From: Gilichinskyi gelida
GTDB taxonomy: Bacteria > Acidobacteriota > Thermoanaerobaculia > Gp7-AA8
Reading direction: 5' to 3'
DNA: 64,000 bases
NCBI GenBank assembly: GCA_038040385.1
Contig: JBBPII010000002.1
Span: 1 to 64,000, forward strand
Both the position numbers and the translations under genes were made by a program. The notes beneath the pieces are model-generated. The model did no database searches. It saw only the letters and a list, made by a program, of their open reading frames with translations, and was not told the DNA's origin. This document shows positions 28,521 to 37,683 of this stretch, piece after piece (position 1 is the first letter of the stretch; the number at the start of each line of letters is the position of its first letter).

Positions 28521-28958
28521 TTACAGTCTCGCCAACTGCTCCTTCGGGTAATTCTTCGCATCCACCTTCCCATGCGCCTCGGCGATCTTGCCGTTCTCGT
28601 CGATCAAGTAGGCGATGCGCTTCGCGTACTCGTCTTTCGGCCCCGCCGCGGCGCCATACGCCATGCCGATGGAGCGCTCGGTGTCGCACAACAGCGGGAA
28701 GTTGAACTTGTGCTTCTCGGCGAACTTCGCGTTCGCCTTCTCGTCATCGAAGCTGGCGCCGAGGATCTGCACGTTCTTGGCGGCGAACTCGCTGTTGAGG
28801 TCCCGGAACCCGGAACCTTCGGCCGTTCAGCCGGGTGTGTCGGCCTTCGGGTAGAACCAGAGGACCACTTTGCGGCCGCGGTAGTCGGACAGCCGCGTGG
28901 TGCGGCCGGTGTGGTCCTTCACTTCGAAATCGGGGGCGGGATCGCCCGGCTTGAGCAT
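28521..28958 (-). CDS. selenocysteine peroxiredoxin (BCP/PrxQ family)
   Basis: 145 residues if the in-frame TGA at 28829-28827 is read as selenocysteine-44. The context is K-A-D-T-P-G-U-T-A-E-G-S-G-F-R-D-L, where BCP proteins have the peroxidatic Cys in P-G-C-T-x-E. The rest is a normal PrxQ fold (LKPGDPAPDFEV..., TERSIGMAYGAAAG..., ending YPKEQLARL), the usual length. The resolving Cys five residues later is Ser49, so it is probably a 1-Cys-type (1-Sec) enzyme reduced by an external thiol. It reduces hydroperoxides. ATG 28958 follows GGAGG. A SECIS hairpin follows the TGA. ORF callers would report only an 83-residue fragment. Confidence 0.92.
28798..28818 (-). promoter_or_regulatory. bacterial SECIS element of the peroxiredoxin gene
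   Basis: On the mRNA strand aggttccgg, loop gtt, ccgggacct: nine base pairs (one G-U) and a 3-nt loop whose first base is G. That G is 18 nt after the UGA, inside the 16-37 nt window of known bacterial SECIS elements. Confidence 0.88.
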
Positions 28959-29023
28959 GGGGCCTCCTCGTTTGATGAGGTATCGGAGCGTACCGGTCAA
29001 CGACACGGACGTATTGTAGTGGC

Positions 29024-29452
29024 GTGACTCCCTCGGCGCTGGTCACCGAATTCGCGGCGACGTTGAAGCCGGGCCGCGCGCTCGACCTGGCATGCGGCGC
29101 CGGCCGCCACGCGCGATGGCTCGCTGAGCGCGGGTGGGAGGTGGTGGCGATCGACCGGACGCCCGGCGAGGGCGTGATGGTCATGGACCTCGAGGCCGGC
29201 GGTCCGCTCCCCTTCCCCGATCAATCGTTCGACCTCGTGCTCATCATTCACTTTCTGCATCGCCCGCTGTTCGCCGAGGCGAAGCGGGTCACGCGGAGGC
29301 GCGGAGCGGTGGTGGCGGCCATTCACACCGCGGCGAAGCACCGATTTCTCGTCGCACCGGGGGAGCTGCGCACATTTTTCGCCGACTGGACGCTGGTTGT
29401 CGATCGGGAAGAGAACGGCGTGGCGGAGGTCGTCGCGGTCAGAAGTATTTGA
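29024..29452 (+). CDS. SAM-dependent methyltransferase (small class I)
   Basis: 142 residues. Motif I ALDLACGAGRHA binds S-adenosylmethionine; motif IV-like FDLVLIIHFLHRPLF. The size and motif resemble TehB/UbiE-like stand-alone domains; substrate unknown. GTG start at 29024 (no ATG fits the family start). It overlaps the end of the convergent aldehyde dehydrogenase gene by 14 bp. Confidence 0.85.
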   Translation: MTPSALVTEFAATLKPGRALDLACGAGRHARWLAERGWEVVAIDRTPGEGVMVMDLEAGGPLPFPDQSFDLVLIIHFLHRPLFAEAKRVTRRRGAVVAAIHTAAKHRFLVAPGELRTFFADWTLVVDREENGVAEVVAVRSI

Positions 29453-30836
29453 TCGTCAGGTCGATCAGCTTCTGCTTCAGCTTCGTGTACGGCGGGTAGA
29501 GAAGCTGGATGGTGCTGAAGCGCGTCCGCTGCTCCAGCACGCCGCGGGCGTTGGAGAACGCCTCGAAGCCGAAGACGCCGTGCGCTTTCCCCATGCCGCT
29601 GTTCCCCACCCCGCCGAACGGCAGGTTGAGCTGGTAGAACTGGACGAGCGTGTCGTTGATGGCCGTGCCGCCGGCCCGCGTGCCGCGGAGGACGTCGCGG
29701 ATCACCGCCCGACTGCGGCTGAAGAGGTAGAGCACCAGCGGCTTCTCCCGCTCGTTGATGACGCGCAGCGCGTCGTCGAGCGTGCGATACGGGATGATCG
29801 GCAGGACCGGCCCGAAGATCTCTTCCTGCATGATCGGCGCATCGGGCGCGACGTTGTCGATCACCGTGGGGCCGACGTTGCGCTCGTCGAAGCTTCCGCC
29901 GCTGACCACCTCCGCGCCGCCGCCCACCGCGCCGTCGAAGAGCCGCTTCACCCGCGCGGCGTGGCGGTCGTTGACCAGCCAGCCGGTCTCCGGACGGATC
30001 GCGGCGCGCAGTTTCTCCACGAATGGCGCGCGCACCGCTTCGTCGACCAAAAGATAGTCGGGCGCGATGCAGATCTGACCGCTGTTCAGGAACTTGCCCC
30101 AGGCGATCTTGCGCGCGGCTTCGTCCAGGTTCGCGGTGCGGTCGACGATCACCGGCGACTTGCCGCCGAGCTCCAGGGTGACGGACGTCAGGTGCTCCGC
30201 CGCCGCCTTCATGACGATCTTCCCCACCGCGGGACTGCCGGTGAAGAAGATGTGGTCGAACCGTTTCTTCAGCAGCGCCTCGGCCACGCCGGCGTCGCCT
30301 TCGATGACCGCCACCTCATCCTCGTCGAAGACGTCGGCGACGATGCGCTTGATGCACGCGCTGGTGTGCGGCGTCATCTCGGACGGCTTGACGATCGCGC
30401 AGTTGCCGGCGGCGATCGCGGAGACCAGCGGCCCGAAGGTCAGGTTCACCGGGAAGTTCCACGGCGAAATGATGAGCACGAGCCCCTTCGGCTCGTAGAC
30501 GATGCGCGAGCGCGAGCCGAGCAGCGCCAGCGGCGTGGCCACGCGGCGCGGCTTCATCCAGCGACGCAGATGCCGGATGGCGTGCCTCGCTTCGCTGACG
30601 GCGGGGTAGATCTCCGAGAGATCGACCTCCGGCGCCGGCTTGCGGTAGTCCTCCCACAGCGCCGCGTGGAGGTCCGCGCAGCGGGTGAAGATCATCTCGC
30701 GCAGCCGGCGGAGTTTCTCGATGCGCTGGCGCGCGTCGGTCGCGCCGACCGCGGCACGCCGCGCGAGCTGCTTTGCGTAGACGCGCTCCAATTCATCGAG
30801 CGCCAGAGCTCGCGCGAAGTGCGGATCAGCCACCAC
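29439..30836 (-). CDS. aldehyde dehydrogenase (class 3-like, fatty/coniferyl aldehyde type)
   Basis: 465 residues, the short ALDH3-like length. Conserved N127 (SPWNFPVN), general base E222 (LELGGKSP) and nucleophile C256 (NSGQICIAPD) are all present; NAD(P) site FFTGSPAVGK. It oxidises aldehydes to acids. The C-terminus is hydrophobic/basic (LLYPPYTKLKQKLIDLTIKYF), as in membrane-associated ALDH3 forms. GTG start at 30836. Confidence 0.95.
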   Translation of the reverse strand: MVADPHFARALALDELERVYAKQLARRAAVGATDARQRIEKLRRLREMIFTRCADLHAALWEDYRKPAPEVDLSEIYPAVSEARHAIRHLRRWMKPRRVATPLALLGSRSRIVYEPKGLVLIISPWNFPVNLTFGPLVSAIAAGNCAIVKPSEMTPHTSACIKRIVADVFDEDEVAVIEGDAGVAEALLKKRFDHIFFTGSPAVGKIVMKAAAEHLTSVTLELGGKSPVIVDRTANLDEAARKIAWGKFLNSGQICIAPDYLLVDEAVRAPFVEKLRAAIRPETGWLVNDRHAARVKRLFDGAVGGGAEVVSGGSFDERNVGPTVIDNVAPDAPIMQEEIFGPVLPIIPYRTLDDALRVINEREKPLVLYLFSRSRAVIRDVLRGTRAGGTAINDTLVQFYQLNLPFGGVGNSGMGKAHGVFGFEAFSNARGVLEQRTRFSTIQLLYPPYTKLKQKLIDLTIKYF

Positions 30837-30854
30837 GGCGCGGGATTGTACAGC

Positions 30855-31571
30855 CTACTGGAAAGTGATCTCCGTGACGTCGGTGAGATGGATGTACTGC
30901 GCCTTGGCGGTGGAGCGTTCCACGCCGAGGACGTCCACCTCGTAGCCGAAGCAGCTGTCGTTGAGGAACGCCGTAGTCTTCTCGCCGTTCTTCAACTCCA
31001 CGTCGATGGCCATCACCGGACCGCGCGTGCAGCACGACGAGGTCAGCGGATGCGCCGGGCCGGTGATCTTCTTGAGGTCCGCCTTGGCCAATTCCCAATT
31101 CGGTTCGCCCGGCCTGCAGACGTTCGGAACGTCACCCGCTGCATAGCCCGAGAAGACGACCACGTAGCCGAACTTCGTGCTTCCATGGTCCAGCAAGAAC
31201 GTCTGGCCGGACTTGGTGCGGACGGTGATGGTCGCGGTCTGCGGGAGGGCGAAGTCGAGCGGGCTGCCGGTCGCCTGACGCTGCACCGTGACGTAGCCGA
31301 CGCGGGAGGCGGTGACCGTGGTGTCCTTGAGGCAGGTGAGCGTGTAATGCCCGGCGGCGTCGGTGATGACGCCCGCGATCCCGGACGACACGTTCGCGCC
31401 GCTGAGCGGCAGGCCGGTGTTGGCGTCGGTGACAGTGCCGTTGATGGTGAGCTTTTCGGCGTTTGGATGCAGCACAGGCCGCTTGCGCACGGCCGCGCCG
31501 AGGGGGGCGGCGGCGATGAGTGCGAGCGCGACGGCGCAGAGAATGCGCGCTGGACGAAACAGAGAGTTCAT
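30855..31571 (-). CDS. secreted carboxypeptidase-regulatory-like domain protein
   Basis: 238 residues. Signal peptide about 1-26, one CarboxypepD_reg/TonB-plug-like beta-sandwich (about 42-112: INGTVTDANTGLPLSGANV...DAAGHYTLTC), then a C-terminal domain with four cysteines including a CC pair (SSCCTRGPVMAIDVE). No enzyme motif seen. ATG at 31571. Confidence 0.82.
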   Translation of the reverse strand: MNSLFRPARILCAVALALIAAAPLGAAVRKRPVLHPNAEKLTINGTVTDANTGLPLSGANVSSGIAGVITDAAGHYTLTCLKDTTVTASRVGYVTVQRQATGSPLDFALPQTATITVRTKSGQTFLLDHGSTKFGYVVVFSGYAAGDVPNVCRPGEPNWELAKADLKKITGPAHPLTSSCCTRGPVMAIDVELKNGEKTTAFLNDSCFGYEVDVLGVERSTAKAQYIHLTDVTEITFQ

Positions 31572-31646
31572 TCGGGTCTCCTGGCGGATTTCATGGTAGC
31601 CGATCGTAGTACGGCCGGCAGTGGCGAAACGTCACGGGCCCCCGGC

Positions 31647-31652
31647 TATACT
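31647..31652 (+). promoter_or_regulatory. candidate -10 box for the M2 peptidase gene
   Basis: TATACT, 10 nt upstream of the ATG at 31663, leaving room for only 0-4 nt of leader. No Shine-Dalgarno sequence is present. Confidence 0.5.
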
Positions 31653-31662
31653 CCGCCCCGTC

Positions 31663-33477
31663 ATGAACATCACACCAATGCTGATGGCCCTGAGCTTGTT
31701 TGTCGGAACGGAACAGACACAATCGATGCAAACCATACCGACCGCAGCCGAAGCAACGCAGTTCGTCAACGACGCCGAAGCGAAGCTGGCCGCGGTCAAC
31801 GTCGAACAGCAACGCGCCTCCTGGATCGCCCAGAACTTCATCACCGACGACACCCAGATCATCGCCGCCGCGGCGAATGAGAAGCAGATTGCGCTGGGCG
31901 TCGAGCTGGCCAAGCAGGCGGCAGGCTTCGACAAAGTGCCAAACCTTCCGTACGACACGCGGCGCAAGCTCGACCTGATCAAACTCGCGCTCACCACTCC
32001 CGGCCCGAGCGATCCGCCGGCCACGGCGGAGATGGCGCGCATCGGCGCCGAGATGGACGCCATGTACGGCTCCGGCAAGTACTGCGCGCCGGGTCAGTCC
32101 GGCGACGACTGCCTGGACATCGAAGAGATCACCGCGATCATGCAGAAGGATCGCGATCCGAAGAAGCTGCTCGACGTCTGGAACGGGTGGCACCTCGTGT
32201 CGCGCCCCATGAAGCCGCTCTACTCGCGCTTCGTCGACCTGACCAACCAGGGAGCGCGCGAGCTCGGCTATCGCGACGCCGGCGCGATGTGGCGCTCGAA
32301 GTACGACATGCCGCCCGACGCCTTCGCCGGGGATGTCGACCGGCTCTGGACGCAGGTCAAGCCGCTGTACGACTCGCTGCACTGCTACGTCCGCACGAAT
32401 CTCACCAAAAAGTACGGCGCCGATGTCGTCCCTCCCGGCAAGCCCATCCCCGCTCACCTCCTCGGCAACATCTGGGCGCAGGAGTGGGGCAACGTCTACG
32501 ACCTCGTCGCCCCGCCCAGTCTCGACCGCGGCTACGACCTGACTCAGATCCTCGAGGCCCGCAAGGAGCTCGACGCGGTGGGGATGGTGAAGATCGGCGA
32601 GCGCTTCTTCACCTCGCTCGGTTTCGCGCCGCTGCCGAAGACGTTCTGGGAGCGGTCGCTCATCACCAAGCCGCGCGACCGCGAGGTGGTCTGCCACGCC
32701 AGCGCGTGGGACATCGACGACAAGGAAGACCTCCGCGTCAAGATGTGCATCTCAAAGACCGCGGATTACTTCCAGACCATCCACCACGAGCTGGGCCACA
32801 ACTTCTATCAGCGCGCATACAACACGCAGCCGTTCCTCTACAAGAACAGCGCGAACGACGGCTTCCACGAGGCGGTGGGCGACACCATCGCGCTTTCGGT
32901 CACGCCGAGCTATCTGGTGAAGATCGGGATGCTGGACAAGGAGCCGCCGGCATCCTCGGACATCCCGCTTCTGCTGCGCGACGCGCTCGACAAGGTCGCC
33001 TTCCTACCCTTCGGCATCATGATCGACAAGTGGCGCTGGAAGGTCTTCTCCGGCGAGGTGACGCCGGCGAACTACAACAAGGCGTGGTGGGAGCTGCGGC
33101 GGCAGTATCAGGGCGTCGCGCCGCCGAACGGCCGGACGGAGGACGACTTCGATCCCGGCGCGAAGTACCACATCGCCGCCAACGTGCCCTACGCGCGCTA
33201 CTTCCTGGCCCGCATCCTTCAGTTCCAGTTCCACCGCGCCCTCTGCCGGACCATCGACTTCAAGGGGCCACTCAACCGCTGCTCGATCTACGACAACAAG
33301 GAAGCCGGCGCGAAGCTGAACAAGATGCTGGAGATGGGACAGAGCCGCCCCTGGCCCGAGGCGCTCGAGGCGCTGGCCGGTCAGAAGCAGATGGACGCCA
33401 CCGCGATCATCGATTACTTCGCGCCGCTCAAGACGTGGCTCGACGCGCAGAACAAGGGACAGTCGTGTGGATGGTGA
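31663..33477 (+). CDS. M2-family peptidyl-dipeptidase (bacterial ACE-like)
   Basis: 604 residues, normal length for one ACE catalytic domain. Zinc ligands H375 and H379 in HHELGHN and E403 in GFHEAVGD; C-terminal substrate-pocket region present. It removes C-terminal dipeptides from peptides. The N-terminus (MNITPMLMALSLFVG) is a weak signal peptide, so export is likely but not certain. ATG 31663 chosen; an earlier GTG at 31621 would add the promoter region. Confidence 0.95.
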   Translation: MNITPMLMALSLFVGTEQTQSMQTIPTAAEATQFVNDAEAKLAAVNVEQQRASWIAQNFITDDTQIIAAAANEKQIALGVELAKQAAGFDKVPNLPYDTRRKLDLIKLALTTPGPSDPPATAEMARIGAEMDAMYGSGKYCAPGQSGDDCLDIEEITAIMQKDRDPKKLLDVWNGWHLVSRPMKPLYSRFVDLTNQGARELGYRDAGAMWRSKYDMPPDAFAGDVDRLWTQVKPLYDSLHCYVRTNLTKKYGADVVPPGKPIPAHLLGNIWAQEWGNVYDLVAPPSLDRGYDLTQILEARKELDAVGMVKIGERFFTSLGFAPLPKTFWERSLITKPRDREVVCHASAWDIDDKEDLRVKMCISKTADYFQTIHHELGHNFYQRAYNTQPFLYKNSANDGFHEAVGDTIALSVTPSYLVKIGMLDKEPPASSDIPLLLRDALDKVAFLPFGIMIDKWRWKVFSGEVTPANYNKAWWELRRQYQGVAPPNGRTEDDFDPGAKYHIAANVPYARYFLARILQFQFHRALCRTIDFKGPLNRCSIYDNKEAGAKLNKMLEMGQSRPWPEALEALAGQKQMDATAIIDYFAPLKTWLDAQNKGQSCGW

Positions 33478-33841
33478 GATCAAAGCGGTCGTCGAACAGA
33501 TCACCGCGGCGTGGATCGCCGGTCGCTTCGACGAGTTGCGCGAATACTTTCACCCCGACGTCGTCCTCGCCCAGCCCGGCTTCGCCGGGCGGACGGTGGG
33601 GCGCGAGGCGCTGATCGCCAGCTACGCCGACTTCGCCCGCGAGGCGACCATCCATTCGCTGACCACCGGCGAGATCCACATCGATCGAGCCGGCGATTCC
33701 GCCGTCACCACCATGCCGTGGACCATGGACTACGAGTTCGGCGGCCAGCGCTACGAAGAGAAGGGGTGGGACCTACTCGTGTTCGGGCGGCGGGAGGGGA
33801 AGTGGATCGTGGTGTGGCGGACGGTGGTGGTGGAGCGGTGA
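33467..33841 (+). CDS. SnoaL/NTF2-like domain protein (DUF4440 type)
   Basis: 124 residues, a single NTF2-like cone fold (ITAAWIAGRFDELREYFHPDVVLAQPG...GREALIASYADF...DLLVFGRREGKWIVVWRTV). Such proteins bind small hydrophobic ligands or act as isomerases; no catalytic set can be assigned. GTG start overlaps the end of the peptidase gene by 11 bp, so translation is probably coupled. Confidence 0.85.
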   Translation: MDGEIKAVVEQITAAWIAGRFDELREYFHPDVVLAQPGFAGRTVGREALIASYADFAREATIHSLTTGEIHIDRAGDSAVTTMPWTMDYEFGGQRYEEKGWDLLVFGRREGKWIVVWRTVVVER

Positions 33842-33950
33842 CCGTGACTCGGTGACCGTGACTCTATGAGGCGAGAGGGTGGCTACCCGCGAGGATCGCT
33901 GCGTCGATCGTGATCGTCGTTCGCATGATGATTTCGAAGAAGCTGGCAGT

Positions 33951-34472
33951 TTAGAGCCAGTCCCCCCGCAGAATCCCGTACAGCTCCACGTCGATCCTCT
34001 CCCCCCACTTCACCAGGTGCTCGCGCAGCGAGCCCTCGTGGCGCATGCCGAGTTTCTGCATCACCCGCCCGGAGCCGGCGTTGCGCGCGAAGTGGACGGC
34101 GAAGATGCGGTTGAGGTTCAGCTCTTCGAAGCCGTACCGGATCACCGCCCGCGCGGCCTCGGTGGCGTAGCCGCGGTTCCAGTGCTCGACGGCGATCCAG
34201 TAGCCGATCTCGGCGCGATCGTGCTCGCGTCCTACCACCAGACCGATGGCACCAACGAGCTCGCCGCTCTCGCGCAGGGTGATGGCGAAGTTGATGTCGT
34301 TGGGGTCGCGCGGCTTGCTGATCCACGCCTCCGCGGCCCCCTCGGGGTACGGATACGGGATCAGCAGGGTGTTGAGGGCGATCTCGCGGGCGCCGGCGAG
34401 CCGCTGCACCGCAGGCGCGTCCGCGAGGGTGAAGGGCCGGAGGACCAGCCGTTCTGTCATCTGTGTCGTCAC
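33951..34472 (-). CDS. GNAT acetyltransferase (RimJ/RimL type)
   Basis: 173 residues. Acetyltransf_3 fold with RLVLRPFTLADA at the start, acetyl-CoA loop NRGYATEAARAVIRYGFEE and C-terminal NAGSGRVMQKLGMRHEG. Likely N-acetylates a protein N-terminus or small amine; target unknown. GTG start overlaps the BatD stop (GTGA), placing it last in the Bat operon. Confidence 0.9.
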   Translation of the reverse strand: MTTQMTERLVLRPFTLADAPAVQRLAGAREIALNTLLIPYPYPEGAAEAWISKPRDPNDINFAITLRESGELVGAIGLVVGREHDRAEIGYWIAVEHWNRGYATEAARAVIRYGFEELNLNRIFAVHFARNAGSGRVMQKLGMRHEGSLREHLVKWGERIDVELYGILRGDWL

Positions 34473-36025
34473 GCGCTGCCAACCAGTTCTCTCACGCGCC
34501 TCCGCAGTTCCCTCGGATTCGACTCGATCCTCTCATGCTCCAGCGCGTCGAGCAGCGAGCGCACGGCGCGCCAGGCGTCGCCGCGGTCGGAGGCCTCACG
34601 CAGTAACGACGCCGGGTCGACCTTCTGAGCGACCAGCCACGCCTCGATCGCCGCGCGCGTCTCGGCGGGCGTGTCGCGGATCAGCTCCCGTGCCTCACGG
34701 CGCGCGCGGCGGCCACGCTCCAGCGGCGGCACGGCGACGGCCAGCGCGGCGAGCGCCAGCGCCACCACGCCCGCCCAAGGCAGCGCCTGCCGCGCGGCCT
34801 CGGTTCGCTTGGCCCGCGGCGTCAGCGGCGCGGGCCGCGGCGCCTCCGCCTCCTTCACGATCAGCACCCGCTGCTCGCAACGCAGCTCCTGCCGTTCGCC
34901 GTCGGGAAGGAGCGTCGTGGCTACCAGCGGCGGGATGACCATCGCGCCGTTCGCCGCCGGGAAGATCAGATACCGCCAACGCCGCGTCATTCGCGCCTCC
35001 TCGCGCGTCCGCTGCACGGTGAGCGGGCGCTCGGAGATCTGCACGCTCCCCTCGAGCGGCTGCGCGAACTTCGGCGGGGCCGCGGCGCGAAGGTTGGCCC
35101 GTCCGGCGAGGACGACGTCGATCGACACCGGCCCGCCGTTGGCCTGCACGGGCGCGAAGCACTGCAGGGTGACGTCGCCGACGACATCCACAGGTGGACC
35201 GGGGGGGATGGGACGGACGTCGAGCCGCAGCGGCGCGGAGCGGGCGCGCACTTCGACCAGCGCGCCCTCGAAGATGGCGAAGGGGTTGAAGGTATTCACC
35301 CGCCGCATCACCGCCGCGTTGATGACCATCGGCTCGACGGTGAGCGTGCCGCTGCGCAGCGGAAAGAGGGCGATGCGCCGCACCACCAGCTTCTGCGCGA
35401 ACTGCCCGCCGATGCCGACCTGCTGCGGCTGCTCGGCGCGCACGTCCAGCTCTTCGGTCCAGAAGTCCGCCAACGGCGGCAGATCGCCGATCCCCCACTG
35501 CTGCACGCTCGCCGCGCTGTACATAGTGAAGGTGACGACCACTTCCTCCCCGGCGAACACCGCGGGCCGGTCCGCCTCGGCCACGAGGAACACCGGCTCG
35601 CGCCGCGTGGCGATCAGCTCCCGCATCACTTTGTCCGGATCGTTGCTCCCGGCCGCCGCGTCGGGCAGCACCTGAATGGAGAGCGGCGCGAGCGTCTCCA
35701 CCTGGCCGTCCGGCGCGCGCAGCGACAGCGGCCCGACCAGCGCCGCTCCCGCGCTCCGCGCATGCGCCACATACCGCAAGACCTTCCGCCGGAACGTCTT
35801 CCCGTTCACCCACTCGAACTGCGTCGACGTCGACGGCTCCCCGTCGACCACCAGGTTCTGCAAGGGAAGACGGACGTTGTCGAGGGAGGCGAAGTTGTCG
35901 GTGAGGGTTAGGGTGATGGTCAAAGAGTCGGTGAGGAGGAGGGTGCGCTTGTCCACCGTTAGTTCGTTTGCGGCGACCGGCAGCGCGAAGAGAAGGAGAA
36001 GCACGGGAATGTTGAATGTCACCAC
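34469..36025 (-). CDS. batD: BatD-like (DUF11/oxygen-tolerance) protein
   Basis: 518 residues. Signal peptide about 1-19, beta-sandwich BatD repeats (about 20-340, with EPVFLVAEADRPAVFAGEEVVVTFTMYS), one membrane helix about 410-430 and a cytoplasmic helical tail (about 435-518). Part of the Bat aerotolerance/cell-envelope cluster; in other bacteria the complex is linked to stress tolerance but its biochemistry is unsettled. GTG start (36025 or 36022). Confidence 0.88.
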   Translation of the reverse strand: MVTFNIPVLLLLFALPVAANELTVDKRTLLLTDSLTITLTLTDNFASLDNVRLPLQNLVVDGEPSTSTQFEWVNGKTFRRKVLRYVAHARSAGAALVGPLSLRAPDGQVETLAPLSIQVLPDAAAGSNDPDKVMRELIATRREPVFLVAEADRPAVFAGEEVVVTFTMYSAASVQQWGIGDLPPLADFWTEELDVRAEQPQQVGIGGQFAQKLVVRRIALFPLRSGTLTVEPMVINAAVMRRVNTFNPFAIFEGALVEVRARSAPLRLDVRPIPPGPPVDVVGDVTLQCFAPVQANGGPVSIDVVLAGRANLRAAAPPKFAQPLEGSVQISERPLTVQRTREEARMTRRWRYLIFPAANGAMVIPPLVATTLLPDGERQELRCEQRVLIVKEAEAPRPAPLTPRAKRTEAARQALPWAGVVALALAALAVAVPPLERGRRARREARELIRDTPAETRAAIEAWLVAQKVDPASLLREASDRGDAWRAVRSLLDALEHERIESNPRELRRRVRELVGSA

Positions 36026-36615
36026 CCAACGTGCGCCTTCCTGCGCGCCGGCCGATTCATCCGCGACAACTCCTCCTGCTCCTGCTGCTGCACGCTCCGC
36101 AATAACGCTTCCGTATTGGGATCACTCCGAGGCTGCTCTTCCTGCGCGCGCGGCTTGGACTTCGGCGGCTGCTGGGAATCCCCTCCCGACCCCCCGTCCC
36201 CGCTCTGCTGCTGCATGGAGCGTTTGCGGAGGGCGATCTCCAGGTTGCGTTTGGCCGCCGGGTCGGCGGGGCGGAGCTTGAGGGCGTCGGTGTAGTCGCG
36301 GATGGCGTGGTCGTAGGCGTTCGCGGCGAGGGCGGCGTTGCCGCGGTTGTAGAGCGCGTCGGCGCGAAGAGCGGGCTCCTTCATCGCCGCGGCGAGGGTC
36401 GACGACCCCGCCTCGCGGCTGCCCGCCGCGATCTCCGCCGTGCCGAGGTTGAAGGCGCGGGGAGGCGTCGGAGCGATGGTGTTCGACTTGCGGAAGGAGT
36501 CGACGGCAGCGGGGTACTTTTTCTGGGTGAAGGCCTTCGTGCCGCGGGCGGTGGCGGCGTGCGAGTTGGTGTCGCGCCAGAAGCTCAACCAACCGATGAC
36601 GAGGGCAACGATCAT
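36019..36615 (-). CDS. TPR protein of the Bat cluster (BatC/BatE-like)
   Basis: 198 residues. N-terminal membrane segment (about 1-16), two to three TPR repeats (about 28-125: GTKAFTQKKYPAAVDSFRKSN..., YNRGNAALAANAYDHAIRDYTDALKLRPADP) and a Gln/Glu-rich, low-complexity tail. ATG 36615 overlaps the preceding VWA gene stop (ATGA). Confidence 0.88.
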   Translation of the reverse strand: MIVALVIGWLSFWRDTNSHAATARGTKAFTQKKYPAAVDSFRKSNTIAPTPPRAFNLGTAEIAAGSREAGSSTLAAAMKEPALRADALYNRGNAALAANAYDHAIRDYTDALKLRPADPAAKRNLEIALRKRSMQQQSGDGGSGGDSQQPPKSKPRAQEEQPRSDPNTEALLRSVQQQEQEELSRMNRPARRKAHVGW

Positions 36616-37568
36616 TCCGCGCCTCGATTCACGAGCGATCCGAGGAAGACGAAGACGAAGGCGAGCGCAAGTGGCCACTGGTAGCGCTCGACCGGCACGC
36701 GCACCGTCGTGCGGCGCATCGTTCCGCCGCTGGCGGCGAGCGAGTCGAGGGCGTGCTCGGCGAACGGATTGTCGAAGAACCGGCCGCCTGTCGCCGCGGC
36801 GACGCGGCGCAGCGACTCCGGATGCGCGGCGGTGGTGACGATCTCGCCGTTGTCGTCGCGCAGCGGGCCGCGGTTCTCCGGATCGGGAATCGTGCCGCCG
36901 CCCGTGGTGCCGACGGCGATGGCCGACACGACGACACCGCGCGCAGCGAGCTTCCGGAGCTCCTCCTCGGTGCCCGCGCCCTGATCCTCGCCGTCGCTGA
37001 GGAGCACGATGTCGCCGGGATGGGTGGCGTCGCCTTCGAGCAACCGCGCGGCTTTGGCCAGCGCCGCGCCGGCGTCGGAGCCCGGAAGGCCGATCTCGCC
37101 GGCGTTGATGGAGTCGAGCAGCGCGGCGATCGCCTCGTCGTCCATCGTCAGAGGCGAGACCACCTCCGCCCCCGCTTCGAAGATCACCAGCGCGATGCGC
37201 CCGTGATGCGCGGCGATGATCCGCTTGGCGATCGCTTTCGCCGCGTCGAGTCTCGAGGTTCCGACGTCTTCCGCCAGCATGCTGAGCGACACGTCGATGA
37301 CCAGCACGCGATTCGACTCCCGATGCTCGACCGGCACGACGGTGAACCCGCGCTGCGGGCCGGCGATGGCCACCACGCCCGCCAGCAGCGCCAGCGCGAG
37401 AAGTACCGGCCGCATCGCGCGGCCGGGATTGGCCACCCCGCGCAGCCGCTCGGAGATGAACCGCCGCGCCGCCGCCACCCGCCGCCGCTCGCGGGCGATG
37501 AGAAACAGCAGCACCAGCGGTACGCCGGCGGCGAGCCAGAGGAGGTGGGGCGAGGCGAAGGTGGTCAT
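36612..37568 (-). CDS. batB: BatB-like von Willebrand A-domain membrane protein
   Basis: 318 residues. Two N-terminal helices (about 7-27, 52-72), VWA domain about 85-285 with MIDAS DVSLS (DxSxS) and a later T/D site, and a C-terminal helix (about 295-313). Periplasm-facing metal-ion-dependent adhesion domain. ATG 37568. Confidence 0.92.
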   Translation of the reverse strand: MTTFASPHLLWLAAGVPLVLLFLIARERRRVAAARRFISERLRGVANPGRAMRPVLLALALLAGVVAIAGPQRGFTVVPVEHRESNRVLVIDVSLSMLAEDVGTSRLDAAKAIAKRIIAAHHGRIALVIFEAGAEVVSPLTMDDEAIAALLDSINAGEIGLPGSDAGAALAKAARLLEGDATHPGDIVLLSDGEDQGAGTEEELRKLAARGVVVSAIAVGTTGGGTIPDPENRGPLRDDNGEIVTTAAHPESLRRVAAATGGRFFDNPFAEHALDSLAASGGTMRRTTVRVPVERYQWPLALAFVFVFLGSLVNRGAE

Positions 37569-37572
37569 GATC

Positions 37573-37682
37573 GTGTCATCCCGAGCGTGAGCGAGGGATC
37601 GGTGTGGGCGGGGCGGCGCGCATGCGAATCCTCGGAGCGCCACCCGCGCCCCCAGGTCCCTCGCTCACGCTCGGGATGACAC
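37573..37682. repeat. TCATCC...GGATGA inverted repeat 1
   Basis: Arms 37573-37598 and 37657-37682 (gtgtcatcccgagcg... / ...cgctcgggatgacac) are perfectly complementary over 26 bp. The inner region can pair further. It fills the gap between batA and batB. It resembles the widespread intergenic repeat with a gtcatcctgagcg core. Confidence 0.9.
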
Positions 37683-37683
37683 G

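Noticed and set aside
30855..31571. CC pair and other Cys in the regulatory-domain protein as a redox enzyme site
   Set aside because: No thioredoxin-like or metal-enzyme fold is recognisable around them.
29397..31880. Long + strand open frame of about 830 codons
   Set aside because: Antisense shadow of the aldehyde dehydrogenase and regulatory-domain genes, with His/Arg/Asp-rich composition.
33842..33880. Tandem gtgaccgtgactc copies as a regulatory element
   Set aside because: Only two imperfect units at a gene end; nothing else supports a function.
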